Shown here one piece after another: positions 5,906 through 13,872 of a stretch of DNA of 29,355 nt (positions are counted from its first letter, which is position 1; every line of letters starts with the position of its first letter). Under the pieces are notes generated by a model, which was not told the DNA's origin, made no database searches, and was given only the letters and a program-made list of their open reading frames with translations. Origin of the DNA: an uncultured Oscillospiraceae bacterium (GTDB lineage Bacteria > Bacillota > Clostridia > Oscillospirales > Oscillospiraceae). The position numbers and the translations under genes are program-made. Location: positions 1 to 29,355 of the forward strand of contig CAKTRT010000012.1 of the NCBI GenBank assembly GCA_934597535.1. The letters are read 5' to 3'.

Positions 5906-8482
5906 ATGGAAGAAAACCGCGCAGACAACCAAACGCCCCGAAAACAGCATTCCTCCCGCCCGAAAAAGAAGAAAACGGGCATGGTCTGGAAGGTCCTCGG
6001 TACGCTCTTCGCCATAGGGCTTGTCACGGGACTGATGTTTTTCGGCATATTTATGGTCTATGTCAACACAACGCTCGAGCCTGAGCTGGACGTGGACATT
6101 TCCGCCTACACGCTCAAGCAGAGCTCGACGGTCTACTATCAGGACAAAGCGACGGGAGAATGGGTCGAGCTGACAAAGCTTCACGGCACGGAAAACCGCA
6201 CGCTCGTGGATTTTAAGGATATCCCCGATCACGTCTGGGAGGCGCTGGTGTCGATCGAGGACGAGCGCTTTTTCGAGCATGGCGGCGTGGACTGGAAGAG
6301 CACGGCGCGCGCCATTTTCGATAAGCTGACGGGCAGCTCCACCCGCGGCGGCTCGACGATCACGCAGCAGGTGATCAAGAACGCAACGGGCGATAAGGAG
6401 GTCACGATCAAGCGCAAGGTGACGGAGATCTTCCGCGCGCTGCGCCTTGCCAAGAATTACTCGCGGGATGAGATCCTGGAAACGTACCTGAACCTTGTCT
6501 ACTTCGGCAAGGGCAGCTACGGCATCGAGGCGGCGGCGGAGAGCTACTTTGGCAAGACCGTGGGCGAGCTGTCGGTCGCCGAGGCGGCAGCCATCGTCGG
6601 CATCACGCAGAATCCCTACAAATACGATCCCTCCAAAGGAGACTGGTACCGCGAGCAGAACAGGGAGCGCCAGCTCACGGTGCTCTACAAGATGCACGAG
6701 CTGGGTTATCTCAACGATGCGGAGTATGAGCAGGCGGAGAATGAAAAGCTCGTATTCACATGGGATGAGGACTATGTGCCGAAGGACGCCGGGGAGGCGG
6801 AGGCCATTTCCAGCAGTTCCTACGATTCCTACTTTGTCGAGCGGATGTTCAACGATATCGTTGCCGACATGGTGGAGCAGAAGGGCTATGAGGCGGAGGT
6901 TGCCAAGACCATGCTCTACACCGGCGGCTATTCAATCTACTGTACGATCGATCCGGAGATCCAGGCGATCGTGGAGAGCGTTTACGCCGATCGCAGCAAT
7001 CTGGATTACACCTCCGCCAAGGGCGAGCTTTTGCAGTCCGGCGCTACGATCATCGACAATTCCACGGGCGACATCGTGGCCGTTGCGGGACGCGTGGGTG
7101 AGCGCGAGGGCCGGTTCCTGCTGGACTATTCGACCGTTGTGCGTCAGTGCGGCTCGGCGATCAAGCCGCTGAGCGTTTACGCGCCTGCGCTGGACGCGGG
7201 CGTGATCACGCCTGCGAGCGTGATCGACGACTATCCCGTGCAGATGATGAGCGGCAGCGTGTGGCCTGTGAACGCCTATAAGGGCTACCGCGGCATCATG
7301 ACGCTGCAGGACGCCATCCGCAATTCCTCGAACCCCACGGCGGTGCGGACGGTGCAAAACCTGACGCTTTCCGCCTCCTACACATTCATGACCGAGAAGC
7401 TCGGCTTCACCACGCTGACCAATGACGACATCACGGCGGCCGGCGCGCTGGCGCTCGGCGGCCTTTCCAAGGGCGTGACGACGCGCGAGATGGCCGCAGC
7501 CTACGCAAGCTTTGCCAACAGCGGCATCTATACGACGCCGCGCACCTATGTCGAGGTGCGCGACCACAACGGCAACACGATCCTTGAGAAGAAGACGGAG
7601 TCGCACGTTGCGATGAAGGAGAGCACGGCCTACGCGATGAACGAGCTGCTCAAGGAGGTCGTCAGCAGCGGTACCGGTACGGGCGCGAAGTTCTCCGGCA
7701 TGACCATCGCCGGTAAGACCGGCTCGACCAACAGCAACAACGACCGTTACTTTGTTGGCTATACGCCGTATTATACGGCGGCGGTCTGGGTCGGCTACAA
7801 CACGCCCACGCGCATCGTAGCCAGCGGGAACCCCGCCGCCACGCTTTGGAAGACCTTTATGAGCAAGATCCACGATGATCTGCCCAACAAGGACTTTGCT
7901 GTCAGCAATGCGGATATGGAGAGCGTCACCGTCTGCACGCAGACGGGGCTGCGGGCCTCCGCTTCCTGCCCGACCCATACGGTGAAGGTGGCCAAGGGCA
8001 GCGCGCCGGCGCTGACCTGCGACGCGCACATCACCGTGAGCATCTGTTCCGACACGGGACTGCTGGCGGGCGATTACTGCCCGAACGTCACAACGGCGTC
8101 GGTGCTCGACCTGAGCCAGCCAAATGTGAGCGAGGGATGGGGCTACACGCGCGAGGCGCTCATCAAGCCGCTGAGCGCCTCGGAGCTTGCGACCTGTCAG
8201 GCGCAGCTGGAGGAGGGACTGATCTCCGCGATCCCGGAGGGCACGGCGGTGCAGACGAATGAGGGCACCGTGCAGCTCTACAGCGATCTGCTGCACAAAG
8301 GTGTATGCACTATGCACACCGCGCCGCAGTTCCCATGGGGGCCGAACGACCCCTCTGACAGCGATGCGGACGACGGTTCCGACGCAGAGGACGGAAGCGC
8401 CGGCGATGACAGCGAGGCTGGCGGCAACGGCAGCTTCCTCGACTGGCTGCTGGGCAACAGTACGGCCACGGGCGGCGACTGA
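5906..8482 (+). CDS. Class A penicillin-binding protein (transglycosylase/transpeptidase)
   Basis: 858 residues. A short basic cytoplasmic tail is followed by one membrane helix (~26-53). Glycosyltransferase family 51 domain: E118-D in EDERFFEHGG, RGGSTITQQ (147-155), RKVTEIFRA (170-178) and GKGSYGIEAAA (201-211). Transpeptidase domain: S417-x-x-K420, S474-S-N476 and K604-T-G606. It therefore polymerises lipid II and crosslinks peptidoglycan outside the membrane. The nucleophile context is CGSAIKPL rather than the more usual PGSTFKP, with serine and lysine kept. Two C-terminal motifs of form C-x-x-TGL-x-A-x-x-x-CP (677-689 and 714-726) resemble the Cys-rich tails of several Firmicutes PBPs. 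The end is a Gly/Asp/Ser-rich acidic tail. The start at 5906 is chosen for AGAGGAGG just upstream. A strong terminator follows. Confidence 0.95.
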   Translation: MEENRADNQTPRKQHSSRPKKKKTGMVWKVLGTLFAIGLVTGLMFFGIFMVYVNTTLEPELDVDISAYTLKQSSTVYYQDKATGEWVELTKLHGTENRTLVDFKDIPDHVWEALVSIEDERFFEHGGVDWKSTARAIFDKLTGSSTRGGSTITQQVIKNATGDKEVTIKRKVTEIFRALRLAKNYSRDEILETYLNLVYFGKGSYGIEAAAESYFGKTVGELSVAEAAAIVGITQNPYKYDPSKGDWYREQNRERQLTVLYKMHELGYLNDAEYEQAENEKLVFTWDEDYVPKDAGEAEAISSSSYDSYFVERMFNDIVADMVEQKGYEAEVAKTMLYTGGYSIYCTIDPEIQAIVESVYADRSNLDYTSAKGELLQSGATIIDNSTGDIVAVAGRVGEREGRFLLDYSTVVRQCGSAIKPLSVYAPALDAGVITPASVIDDYPVQMMSGSVWPVNAYKGYRGIMTLQDAIRNSSNPTAVRTVQNLTLSASYTFMTEKLGFTTLTNDDITAAGALALGGLSKGVTTREMAAAYASFANSGIYTTPRTYVEVRDHNGNTILEKKTESHVAMKESTAYAMNELLKEVVSSGTGTGAKFSGMTIAGKTGSTNSNNDRYFVGYTPYYTAAVWVGYNTPTRIVASGNPAATLWKTFMSKIHDDLPNKDFAVSNADMESVTVCTQTGLRASASCPTHTVKVAKGSAPALTCDAHITVSICSDTGLLAGDYCPNVTTASVLDLSQPNVSEGWGYTREALIKPLSASELATCQAQLEEGLISAIPEGTAVQTNEGTVQLYSDLLHKGVCTMHTAPQFPWGPNDPSDSDADDGSDAEDGSAGDDSEAGGNGSFLDWLLGNSTATGGD

Positions 8483-8494
8483 GCAAAAAGGCAT

Positions 8495-8529
8495 AAAAAA
8501 GAGACGGCAGCCGCTGCCGTCTCTTTTTT
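8495..8529. terminator. Bidirectional terminator between PBP and ytvI
   Basis: A perfect 16-bp stem (8495-8510 with 8514-8529) whose outer six pairs are A/T, loop CCG. It gives a T-run in both directions and serves the two convergent genes. Confidence 0.95.
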
Positions 8530-8541
8530 ATATGCGACGGA

Positions 8542-9606
8542 TCATTGCGGTTCATCCTGGCGGTGCAGGATCTGCGCCGCCAGAAGCAGCAAAAAGGGAA
8601 AGAGGATCATGCCGGCGAGGCCAAAGCTGCAAAAGCCAAGGTACATCGCCGCGAGCGACGCTACCGGCGGCAGCCCGGCCTGTGCGGCAAGGAGCTTTGG
8701 CTCCAGCACATTGCGCGTCAGAAGCGTGCAGAGATAAAGCGCGAGCAGGACGATGGCCTTGGGCGGAAAGCCAACGAGCAGCGCGGCGATCGCCCAAGGC
8801 ACGAGCGCTGTACCCGTGCCGAATACCGGCAGCGCGTCGAGCAGCGTGATGAGGATGGCGAGCAGCAGCGCATAGCTCTGCCGCATGAGAAAAAAACCGG
8901 TCAGCAGCTCCAGAAATGTGATGGCAGAGAGCGTGAGCTGCGCGCGCAGCCAGCGGGAGACCGAGCGCGTCACTCCGCTGCGGAAGAGCTGCAGCGAACG
9001 CAGCGCGCCGCCGGACAGACGCGATCTGACCGCCGTGCAGATCGCCGGATATGACGCGGAAGTGAAGAAGACTGCCAGCACGCAGGTGGCGACGGCCAGC
9101 GCGCCGCCCGGGATCGCGGCGGCAAGCGAGCCGAGCGCGGAGACCGCGCGCGAGGAAAGCGCACGCAGCAGGCTGTCGAAGTCGGTCAGCGTTCTTGTCA
9201 GCTGCTCTTGCAGATAGGCGCGCAGCCAGTCGGGGCAGGAGAAGCTGAAGCGTCCGGCGCGCGCGAGCAGGTCTTCCACGGCGGCGGGAAAGGCGTCGAA
9301 AAACGCGGGCGCGGCGGCGAGCAGCGCGCTCGTCTGGCTGAGGAGCGTCGTCCAAAGCAGCGAGAGCAGTCCGCCCAGCAAAAACAGCAGCACGAGCGTC
9401 AGCAGCAGTGCGGAAAAGCCGCGCCGGAAGCGCAGCTTTGTCTGCAGCAGCTGAATGAGCGGTTCAAAGCGGGCGGCGACAAAAAAAGCCAGCAGAAACG
9501 GCAGCGTCCACGGAAACAGATACCGCAGCAGCAGATAAAAAAGCACTGCGGCTGCCGCGGCGGCGGCAGAAAGAAGCAGAAAGCGCCTGAGCCGCGTTTC
9601 GTCCAA
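8542..9606 (-). CDS. ytvI: YtvI-like AI-2E family permease, probable sporulation membrane protein
   Basis: 354 residues, with hydrophobic segments near the N-terminus, a long central soluble part and several helices at the C-terminus: the layout of the AI-2E/PerM family. The family signature is visible as L-I-T-L-L-D-A-L-P-V-F-G-T-G followed by P-W-A-I. B. subtilis YtvI is about 370 residues and linked to sporulation; other family members export small molecules or Na+. I place the start at a TTG (9606-9604) because GGGAGG lies eight bases upstream of it; the longer frame to 9651 uses ATGs without a ribosome binding site and overlaps the divergent promoter. The YtvI subgroup assignment is less sure than the superfamily. 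Confidence 0.82.
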   Translation of the reverse strand: MDETRLRRFLLLSAAAAAAAVLFYLLLRYLFPWTLPFLLAFFVAARFEPLIQLLQTKLRFRRGFSALLLTLVLLFLLGGLLSLLWTTLLSQTSALLAAAPAFFDAFPAAVEDLLARAGRFSFSCPDWLRAYLQEQLTRTLTDFDSLLRALSSRAVSALGSLAAAIPGGALAVATCVLAVFFTSASYPAICTAVRSRLSGGALRSLQLFRSGVTRSVSRWLRAQLTLSAITFLELLTGFFLMRQSYALLLAILITLLDALPVFGTGTALVPWAIAALLVGFPPKAIVLLALYLCTLLTRNVLEPKLLAAQAGLPPVASLAAMYLGFCSFGLAGMILFPFLLLLAAQILHRQDEPQ

Positions 9607-9633
9607 AAAATTTCCTCCCTTCCGGAAAAACAG

Positions 9634-9662
9634 TTGCATTGTGCGGGGCAATGTGATAAACT
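9634..9662 (+). promoter_or_regulatory. Promoter for the HTH-ACT gene
   Basis: -35 TTGCAT (9634-9639), 17-bp spacer ending in TGTGA, -10 TAAACT (9657-9662). The TG of an extended -10 is present. Confidence 0.8.
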
Positions 9663-9704
9663 AACACCAATAAAAGACAAATGGCCACGAAGGAGAAACA
9701 AACT

Positions 9705-10145
9705 ATGACGACAGCGACAAGGTTCTATCTGGTCTCCGCAGACGCTCTGCCGGAGATCTTCCTCAAGGTGGCGGAGGCCAAGCGGATGCTTCAGTCCGGC
9801 GAGGTGCGCACGGCGGGCGACGCCGCCCGCGCTGTCGGCATCAGCCGCAGCGCATTTTATAAGTACCGCGACGCGGTGCGTCCGTTCAACGACATGAAGA
9901 CGGGACGCATCATCACGTTTTATACCATGCTCAAGAACAATCCCGGCGTGCTTTCCAACGTCCTCTCTATTTTTGCCAATTCCGGGGCGAATATACTGAC
10001 GATCAACCAGAGCATACCGACCAACGGCTGCGCGGCGGTGACGATCTCGGCGGAAACATCGGAGATGCAGGAATCGATCGAGGAGCTGATGGCGCAGGCG
10101 CTGGCGCTGGACGACGTGGTGCGCTTTGAGATCCTTGCCGCCTGA
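9705..10145 (+). CDS. UPF0735 (PheB-type) HTH plus ACT domain protein
   Basis: 146 residues, the length of B. subtilis PheB. Residues ~20-60 look like a helix-turn-helix (TAGDAARAVGISRSAFYKY), and residues ~67-143 form an ACT domain (R-I-I-T-F-Y-T-M-L-K-N-N-P-G-V-L-S at its start), the small-molecule sensing fold of amino-acid enzymes. A regulatory role, perhaps sensing an amino acid, fits its position directly before aspartokinase. Relatives are often found next to pheA, hom or thrB. The start at 9705 has AAGGAG nine bases upstream; an ATG at 9681 lies before that site and is not used. A terminator separates it from the next gene. Confidence 0.88.
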   Translation: MTTATRFYLVSADALPEIFLKVAEAKRMLQSGEVRTAGDAARAVGISRSAFYKYRDAVRPFNDMKTGRIITFYTMLKNNPGVLSNVLSIFANSGANILTINQSIPTNGCAAVTISAETSEMQESIEELMAQALALDDVVRFEILAA

Positions 10146-10177
10146 GCGCGGCACCCTGACAAGACGTGCGACATACG

Positions 10178-10223
10178 ATGGATTGGCGGCTGCTGCGAAC
10201 GCGGCGCGCCGATCCATTTTTTT
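10178..10223 (+). terminator. Intrinsic terminator between the ACT gene and aspartokinase
   Basis: An 11-bp stem (10178-10188 with 10207-10217, one G-T pair), with further pairing inside, is followed by seven T (10217-10223). Only 16 bases separate it from the aspartokinase ATG. Either aspartokinase is fed by read-through or a weak promoter (CTGACA at 10156, TGGATT at 10179) overlaps the hairpin. Confidence 0.85.
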
Positions 10224-10239
10224 GTTGGAAGTGGTTCTT

Positions 10240-11214
10240 ATGAGCCTTCTGGTGCTGAAATTCGGCGGCAGCTCTGTGCGGGACGCCGAACACCTTGCGC
10301 GAATGGCCCATATCGTGCGGGAAAAATACCGCGCGGGGGACGACGTTGTCGTAGTCCTCTCCGCGCAGGGCGATACGACCGATACGCTGCTGGATAAGGC
10401 GGCGGAGCTGGCGGAAAAGCCGTCGCCGCGCGAGCTTGACATGCTGCTCTCCGCGGGCGAACAGATGAGTGCGGCGCTGGGTGCGATGGCGCTGCAGCGG
10501 CAGGGGGTGGATGCGGTATCGCTGTGCGCATGGCAGCTGCCGCTGCGCACGGACGATGTGCATACGAACGCAAGCGTGGAGGAGGTCGGCACCGAACGCA
10601 TCCGGCATGAGCTGGCAGCGCGCCGCGTGGTCGTGGCCGCCGGGTTCCAGGGCGTCAATGCATCGGGGGATATCACAACGCTCGGACGCGGCGGCTCAGA
10701 TACGAGCGCGGTGGCGCTGGCCGCCGCGCTGCAGGCTGATAAGCTGATCATTTATACCGATGTGGACGGCATCTATTCCACGGATCCGCGCATCTGTCCC
10801 GGCGCTGTGCGCAGAGCGCGCATCTCGTATGATGATATGCTGCTGCTGGCGCGCAAGGGCGCGCAGGTGCTGCATGACCGCAGCGTTCTGCTCGCCGCAC
10901 GGTACGGCGTGCCGGTCACGGTGCGCTCGTGCGCGGAAGAGGGCGCGGGGAGCGTTGTCTGCGCGGAAGGAGAGGGGCTTGCCATCGCCGGCGTGACACA
11001 GAAAAAGAGCGCTGACAGCGCGCTTGCGGCCATCACGGCGGTGGGAGACGCGCTGCCGTCCGTCGCGCTGGAGCGCAAGGCAATCGAGGCGTTGGAACGC
11101 GCGGGCGTGTGCGTGTATGCCATTGCGGAGGGCGAGCGGTACCTGAGCGTTTTTGTCCTGCGCGCGGATGCGGAGCAGGCGCTGCGGCTGGTGCACGGCG
11201 CGCTCGTCGGGTAA
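10240..11214 (+). CDS. Short aspartate kinase
   Basis: 324 residues against about 400-450 for usual aspartokinases. The kinase domain is complete: K7-F-G-G-S-S for nucleotide binding, TLGRGGSDTSA (147-157), and YTDVDGIYSTDPR (172-184). It makes aspartyl phosphate for lysine, threonine, methionine and diaminopimelate. The regulatory part is reduced. After the I-A-G-V strand that normally opens the first ACT domain (249-252) it goes straight to what looks like the second one (~264-320), so about one ACT domain is missing. That may change feedback control. The free-standing ACT protein just upstream could fill in, though this is inference. The start at 10240 has only a weak GGAAG upstream. The frame is intact, so this is a compact form rather than a frameshift. 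Confidence 0.9.
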   Translation: MSLLVLKFGGSSVRDAEHLARMAHIVREKYRAGDDVVVVLSAQGDTTDTLLDKAAELAEKPSPRELDMLLSAGEQMSAALGAMALQRQGVDAVSLCAWQLPLRTDDVHTNASVEEVGTERIRHELAARRVVVAAGFQGVNASGDITTLGRGGSDTSAVALAAALQADKLIIYTDVDGIYSTDPRICPGAVRRARISYDDMLLLARKGAQVLHDRSVLLAARYGVPVTVRSCAEEGAGSVVCAEGEGLAIAGVTQKKSADSALAAITAVGDALPSVALERKAIEALERAGVCVYAIAEGERYLSVFVLRADAEQALRLVHGALVG

Positions 11215-11219
11215 GAGAG

Positions 11220-11253
11220 AAGCGCGGAAGGGCTCTCCCTTTTCGCGCTTTTT
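11220..11253 (+). terminator. Terminator after aspartokinase
   Basis: Stem of AGCGCG with CGCGCT, then AAGGG with CCCTT across a small internal loop (11221-11249), loop CTCT, ending in a five-T run. Confidence 0.85.
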
Positions 11254-11255
11254 CG

Positions 11256-11284
11256 TTGCAAAGCGTGCGGTACTGTGGTAAACT
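11256..11284 (+). promoter_or_regulatory. Promoter of the cooC operon
   Basis: -35 TTGCAA (11256-11261), 17-bp spacer ending in TGTGG (extended -10), -10 TAAACT (11279-11284). It sits immediately after the previous terminator. Confidence 0.85.
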
Positions 11285-11312
11285 GGATCAAAAAGGAAAA
11301 GGAGGGATGCGC

Positions 11313-12077
11313 ATGGAGAGCGGCGCAAAGATCCTTGCCGTTGCGGGCAAGGGGGGCGTCGGCAAGACCTCCATTTCCGCCGCAATGGTGCGATCGCTGT
11401 GCGAAGCGTATCCGGACAAGCGGATCCTCGCCATCGACGCCGACCCCGCCGTGGGTCTTTCCACGGCGCTCGGCATCACCGTGGGGGAAACACTGGACGA
11501 TATCCGCCGCGAGGTTGCCGGCGAGGTGACGGAGCGTCAGGGCGGCGGTGTGGGCGATATCCTGCAAAGCGTGCGCGGGCGCCTGCTGCGTGCGATGGAG
11601 CATTGCGGAGGCTGCGATTTCTTTGCCGTCGGCCGGCCGGAGACGGCGGGCTGCTATTGCGCGGTGAACACTTACCTGCGGCAGGTCATCGGTCTGCTGA
11701 TCGGCGACTACGACTACGTCGTCATTGACAGCGAGGCGGGCATCGAGCAGATCAACCGCCGCGTGCTGGAAAGGGTAACGCATCTGCTGCTCGTGTCCGA
11801 TGCGAGCCGCAAGGGCCTGCAGGTCATCCGCACGGTGCGGCAGGTGGCGCGGGAGCTCGTGATGTACGAGCGGTGCGGCGCGGTCATCAACCGCGTGCCG
11901 GACGGCGTGACGCGCGATGAGATCGACACGGGAGACATCCCGCTCCTTGCCGTGATCGGCGAGGACGCAGCGCAGACGGAATTCGATATTCTCGGCAAGA
12001 CGGTCTTCGACCTGCCGGAGAATACCGGCGTGCTGGCCGGAACGAGACAGGCGCTCAGAGCGCTTGACATTATTTGA
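11313..12077 (+). CDS. cooC: CooC-type nickel-insertion ATPase
   Basis: 254 residues. Deviant Walker A G12-K-G-G-V-G-K-T19, the SIMIBI/MinD-type signature with the extra lysine. The C114-Y-C116 pair in G-C-Y-C-A-V-N is the CXC motif through which CooC dimers bind nickel. DYDYVVIDSEAG (132-143) is the Walker B region. CooC uses ATP to help load nickel into the C-cluster of CO dehydrogenase in the cytosol. The ATG at 11313 is used because AGGAGG is seven bases upstream; the ATG at 11307 is too close to it. It is the first gene of a unit with a His-rich protein 14 bases downstream and cooT. No CO dehydrogenase (cooS/acsA) is in the window, so the client enzyme must be elsewhere. Confidence 0.93.
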   Translation: MESGAKILAVAGKGGVGKTSISAAMVRSLCEAYPDKRILAIDADPAVGLSTALGITVGETLDDIRREVAGEVTERQGGGVGDILQSVRGRLLRAMEHCGGCDFFAVGRPETAGCYCAVNTYLRQVIGLLIGDYDYVVIDSEAGIEQINRRVLERVTHLLLVSDASRKGLQVIRTVRQVARELVMYERCGAVINRVPDGVTRDEIDTGDIPLLAVIGEDAAQTEFDILGKTVFDLPENTGVLAGTRQALRALDII

Positions 12078-12091
12078 ACGGAGGGAACACA

Positions 12092-12394
12092 ATGGAGCAT
12101 ATCCATGAACATGAGCATTGCCATGAGCACACGCACGGCGGTGTGACGCATACCCACGCACACACGCATGAGCATGAACATACGCATGACCACGGCCATG
12201 CGCCCGAGGGCGCGGCGCGCACGAAGGCTCTGCTTGCCTACATGATCGACCACAACGAACACCATAACGGGGAACTGACTGCGCTGCTCGGCGGCGTGGA
12301 CGGGGCGGCGAAGGAAAAACTGAGCGAAGCCATCGGCGGCTTTGCGGCTGCAAACGCGCAGCTGCGCGAGGTGCTGGCGCTGCTGGAGGAGTGA
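12092..12394 (+). CDS. His-rich metal-binding protein, CooJ-like in character
   Basis: 100 residues. The first 36 contain 16 histidines, mostly alternating with Glu or Thr, plus C10: a strong Ni/Zn chelating tail. Residues ~43-100 form a separate helical domain beginning L-L-A-Y-M-I-D-H-N-E-H-H, with three more histidines. Position between cooC and cooT points to nickel storage or delivery. In Rhodospirillum rubrum the corresponding protein, CooJ, has its His-rich part at the C-terminus; here it is N-terminal, so this is an analogue in arrangement and I do not assign the name. The ATG at 12092 has GGAGGG upstream. Other possibilities: a zinc chaperone or an HypB-like His-tail donor. Confidence 0.85.
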   Translation: MEHIHEHEHCHEHTHGGVTHTHAHTHEHEHTHDHGHAPEGAARTKALLAYMIDHNEHHNGELTALLGGVDGAAKEKLSEAIGGFAAANAQLREVLALLEE

Positions 12395-12397
12395 AAA

Positions 12398-12595
12398 ATG
12401 TGCCTTTCTACTGTGTATCAAAACGAGCAGACGAAGGACAACCTGCTCTGCACTGATGTGACCACCATTGAGAGCGACGGCCATACCGTCACGCTGACGG
12501 ATCTGTTTGGCCGAAGGATAAGCGTTGCGGGCTTTGTCCGCCGCGCGGATCTCACCGGCGGCACGGTGATCCTGGAAGTGAACGGGGAAGAATGA
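12398..12595 (+). CDS. cooT: CooT-family nickel-binding protein
   Basis: 65 residues, the size of R. rubrum CooT (66). It starts M-C-L-S-T-V-Y; Cys2 directly after the start methionine is the nickel-binding residue of the family, and the rest is a small beta-rich fold (DGHTVTLTDLFGRR, then GGTVILEV). It probably works as a dimer holding one Ni(II) for CO dehydrogenase or a related Ni enzyme. The start is three bases after the previous stop, with GGAGGAG lying at the end of the previous gene, so the two are translationally coupled. No terminator follows, so the next gene may be in the same transcript. Confidence 0.92.
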   Translation: MCLSTVYQNEQTKDNLLCTDVTTIESDGHTVTLTDLFGRRISVAGFVRRADLTGGTVILEVNGEE

Positions 12596-12660
12596 AAAGC
12601 TCTGCCGGCGAATGAGTGGGTGATACGGCAGGCGGACAAAAGGGAGCGGTGCGAAAAGCG

Positions 12661-13593
12661 ATGGATGGGATAAAGACGGGAGATGTGCAGATCAGTCAGT
12701 TTTTTCTGAATGGCGACATCAGGGGTGCTATTGCCTATATGCGCAGTCATGAGGGATTCAAGGACATTCTTCCCGCATATGCGGCGATTTTTGAAGACTG
12801 CGCATACCGTACATACGAAATACCTGACAATCTCAACGACATCCTGCACCTGTATCAGATCTATTTTCGGGATACCTTTTATTGCGGCTTGCCGGAAACC
12901 GAGGCTGCGGACAAGCTGCGGACAGAGCTGAGAGCGCTCCTGAATCTGCCGGATACAGATGAAGCACATCTGGCGGAGCTGCTTCAATCGCTGTTTGAAG
13001 CGGAGGGCTATCATGCTCTTTTCGGAAAAACGCAGGGATATTACGGCCCTTATATCTGGCGGGATACGGTTCCGACCGTCTACCGCGTCGAGCTTCCGGA
13101 CGGAACGGCAGAATATACGGTCAACATTCTGAAGGGCTTCGTGTTCCGGGGCTGGATGGATTATCTCACCTTCGGGCGATACGGGACCAGCGGCTGGGCG
13201 TCGCCCGATGGCACGATCAACTGTGTCGGGCAGGCGTATGATTTTGCAAGCGAGCGGTTTCTGGTTTCGCTCCTGAAGCACGAAGCGCAGCATGCCGTGG
13301 ATATGAAGCGATTCCCGGAGATCGCCCCCACAGAACTGGAATACCGTGCAAAGCTGGTGGAGCTTCACTACTCCGGCGATCTGAATCTGCTGCAAAAGTT
13401 CTTATCGGAAGCGGATGAGAACAAAACGGATGATGCTCACGCGGTCGCCTCTGCGCGGATCAGGCGCGAGTTCGCAGATACGGATCAAAGGTCGCTGCCC
13501 TGCGTCCAGACGCAGGCGCTGAAGCTCCTTCGCGCACATACAAGAGAATTGGAAGAAAAGCAAGATAGACTGTCCCTTACGCAGCAAATGTGA
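12661..13593 (+). CDS. Unknown protein with HExxH zinc-peptidase motif
   Basis: 310 residues from ATG 12661; a GTG at 12616 in the same frame could add 15. Neither has a well-spaced ribosome binding site (GGGAG is 14 bases before the ATG). I do not recognise the family. H207-E-A-Q-H211 in a hydrophobic helix (LVSLLKHEAQHAVDM), with E227 about 16 residues on (T-E-L-E-Y-R-A-K), is the gluzincin arrangement: two His and one Glu zinc ligands and a catalytic Glu. No signal peptide or membrane segment is seen, so it is probably cytosolic. Codon use is visibly less GC-biased than in neighbouring genes, hinting at transfer. It lies 65 bases after cooT with no terminator between and a strong one after it, so it may be co-transcribed. 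It could also be a non-enzymatic metal-binding protein. Confidence 0.72.
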   Translation: MDGIKTGDVQISQFFLNGDIRGAIAYMRSHEGFKDILPAYAAIFEDCAYRTYEIPDNLNDILHLYQIYFRDTFYCGLPETEAADKLRTELRALLNLPDTDEAHLAELLQSLFEAEGYHALFGKTQGYYGPYIWRDTVPTVYRVELPDGTAEYTVNILKGFVFRGWMDYLTFGRYGTSGWASPDGTINCVGQAYDFASERFLVSLLKHEAQHAVDMKRFPEIAPTELEYRAKLVELHYSGDLNLLQKFLSEADENKTDDAHAVASARIRREFADTDQRSLPCVQTQALKLLRAHTRELEEKQDRLSLTQQM

Positions 13594-13666
13594 AGGTTTT
13601 CTGTTTACAAGCGTCCGCATACAGGGCGTGGCCGCAGCTGCACAGCTTGACAGCGGCGCGGGAGGG

Positions 13667-13712
13667 GGGAGAGCCGGCGCCGGATACACCGGCTCGGCTC
13701 TCCTCTTTTTTT
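13667..13712 (+). terminator. Strong terminator ending the cooC-cooT-HExxH unit
   Basis: A long GC-rich hairpin (GAGAGCC near 13670 pairing with GGCTCTC ending near 13702, with inner GCCGG/CCGGC pairing) followed by seven T (13706-13712). Confidence 0.88.
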
Positions 13713-13775
13713 GCTGCTTTCCTGACGGGGGACGGCTCATTTTCTGCGGAGAACGCAGTTTTTTATACGCTGCGG

Positions 13776-13804
13776 TTGATTCTTATGTAAACCTGTGGTA
13801 TACT
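13776..13804 (+). promoter_or_regulatory. Promoter of the SLH-lysozyme gene
   Basis: -35 TTGATT (13776-13781), 17-bp spacer ending in TGTGG, -10 TATACT (13799-13804): an extended -10 promoter. Confidence 0.85.
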
Positions 13805-13872
13805 GGCTGAGTCGAAAACAGTCGGATCGGGGGCGAGAGCGCCCGCATCCCCACAAAGGAGAACGGAACACC

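Noticed and set aside
6932..8494. 520-codon minus-strand open frame
   Set aside because: Antisense to the penicillin-binding protein gene; Arg/Ala/His-rich composition with no domain resemblance.
10773..12353. 526-codon minus-strand open frame
   Set aside because: Spans three well-supported plus-strand genes and their intergenic terminator and promoter; composition is that of a shadow frame.
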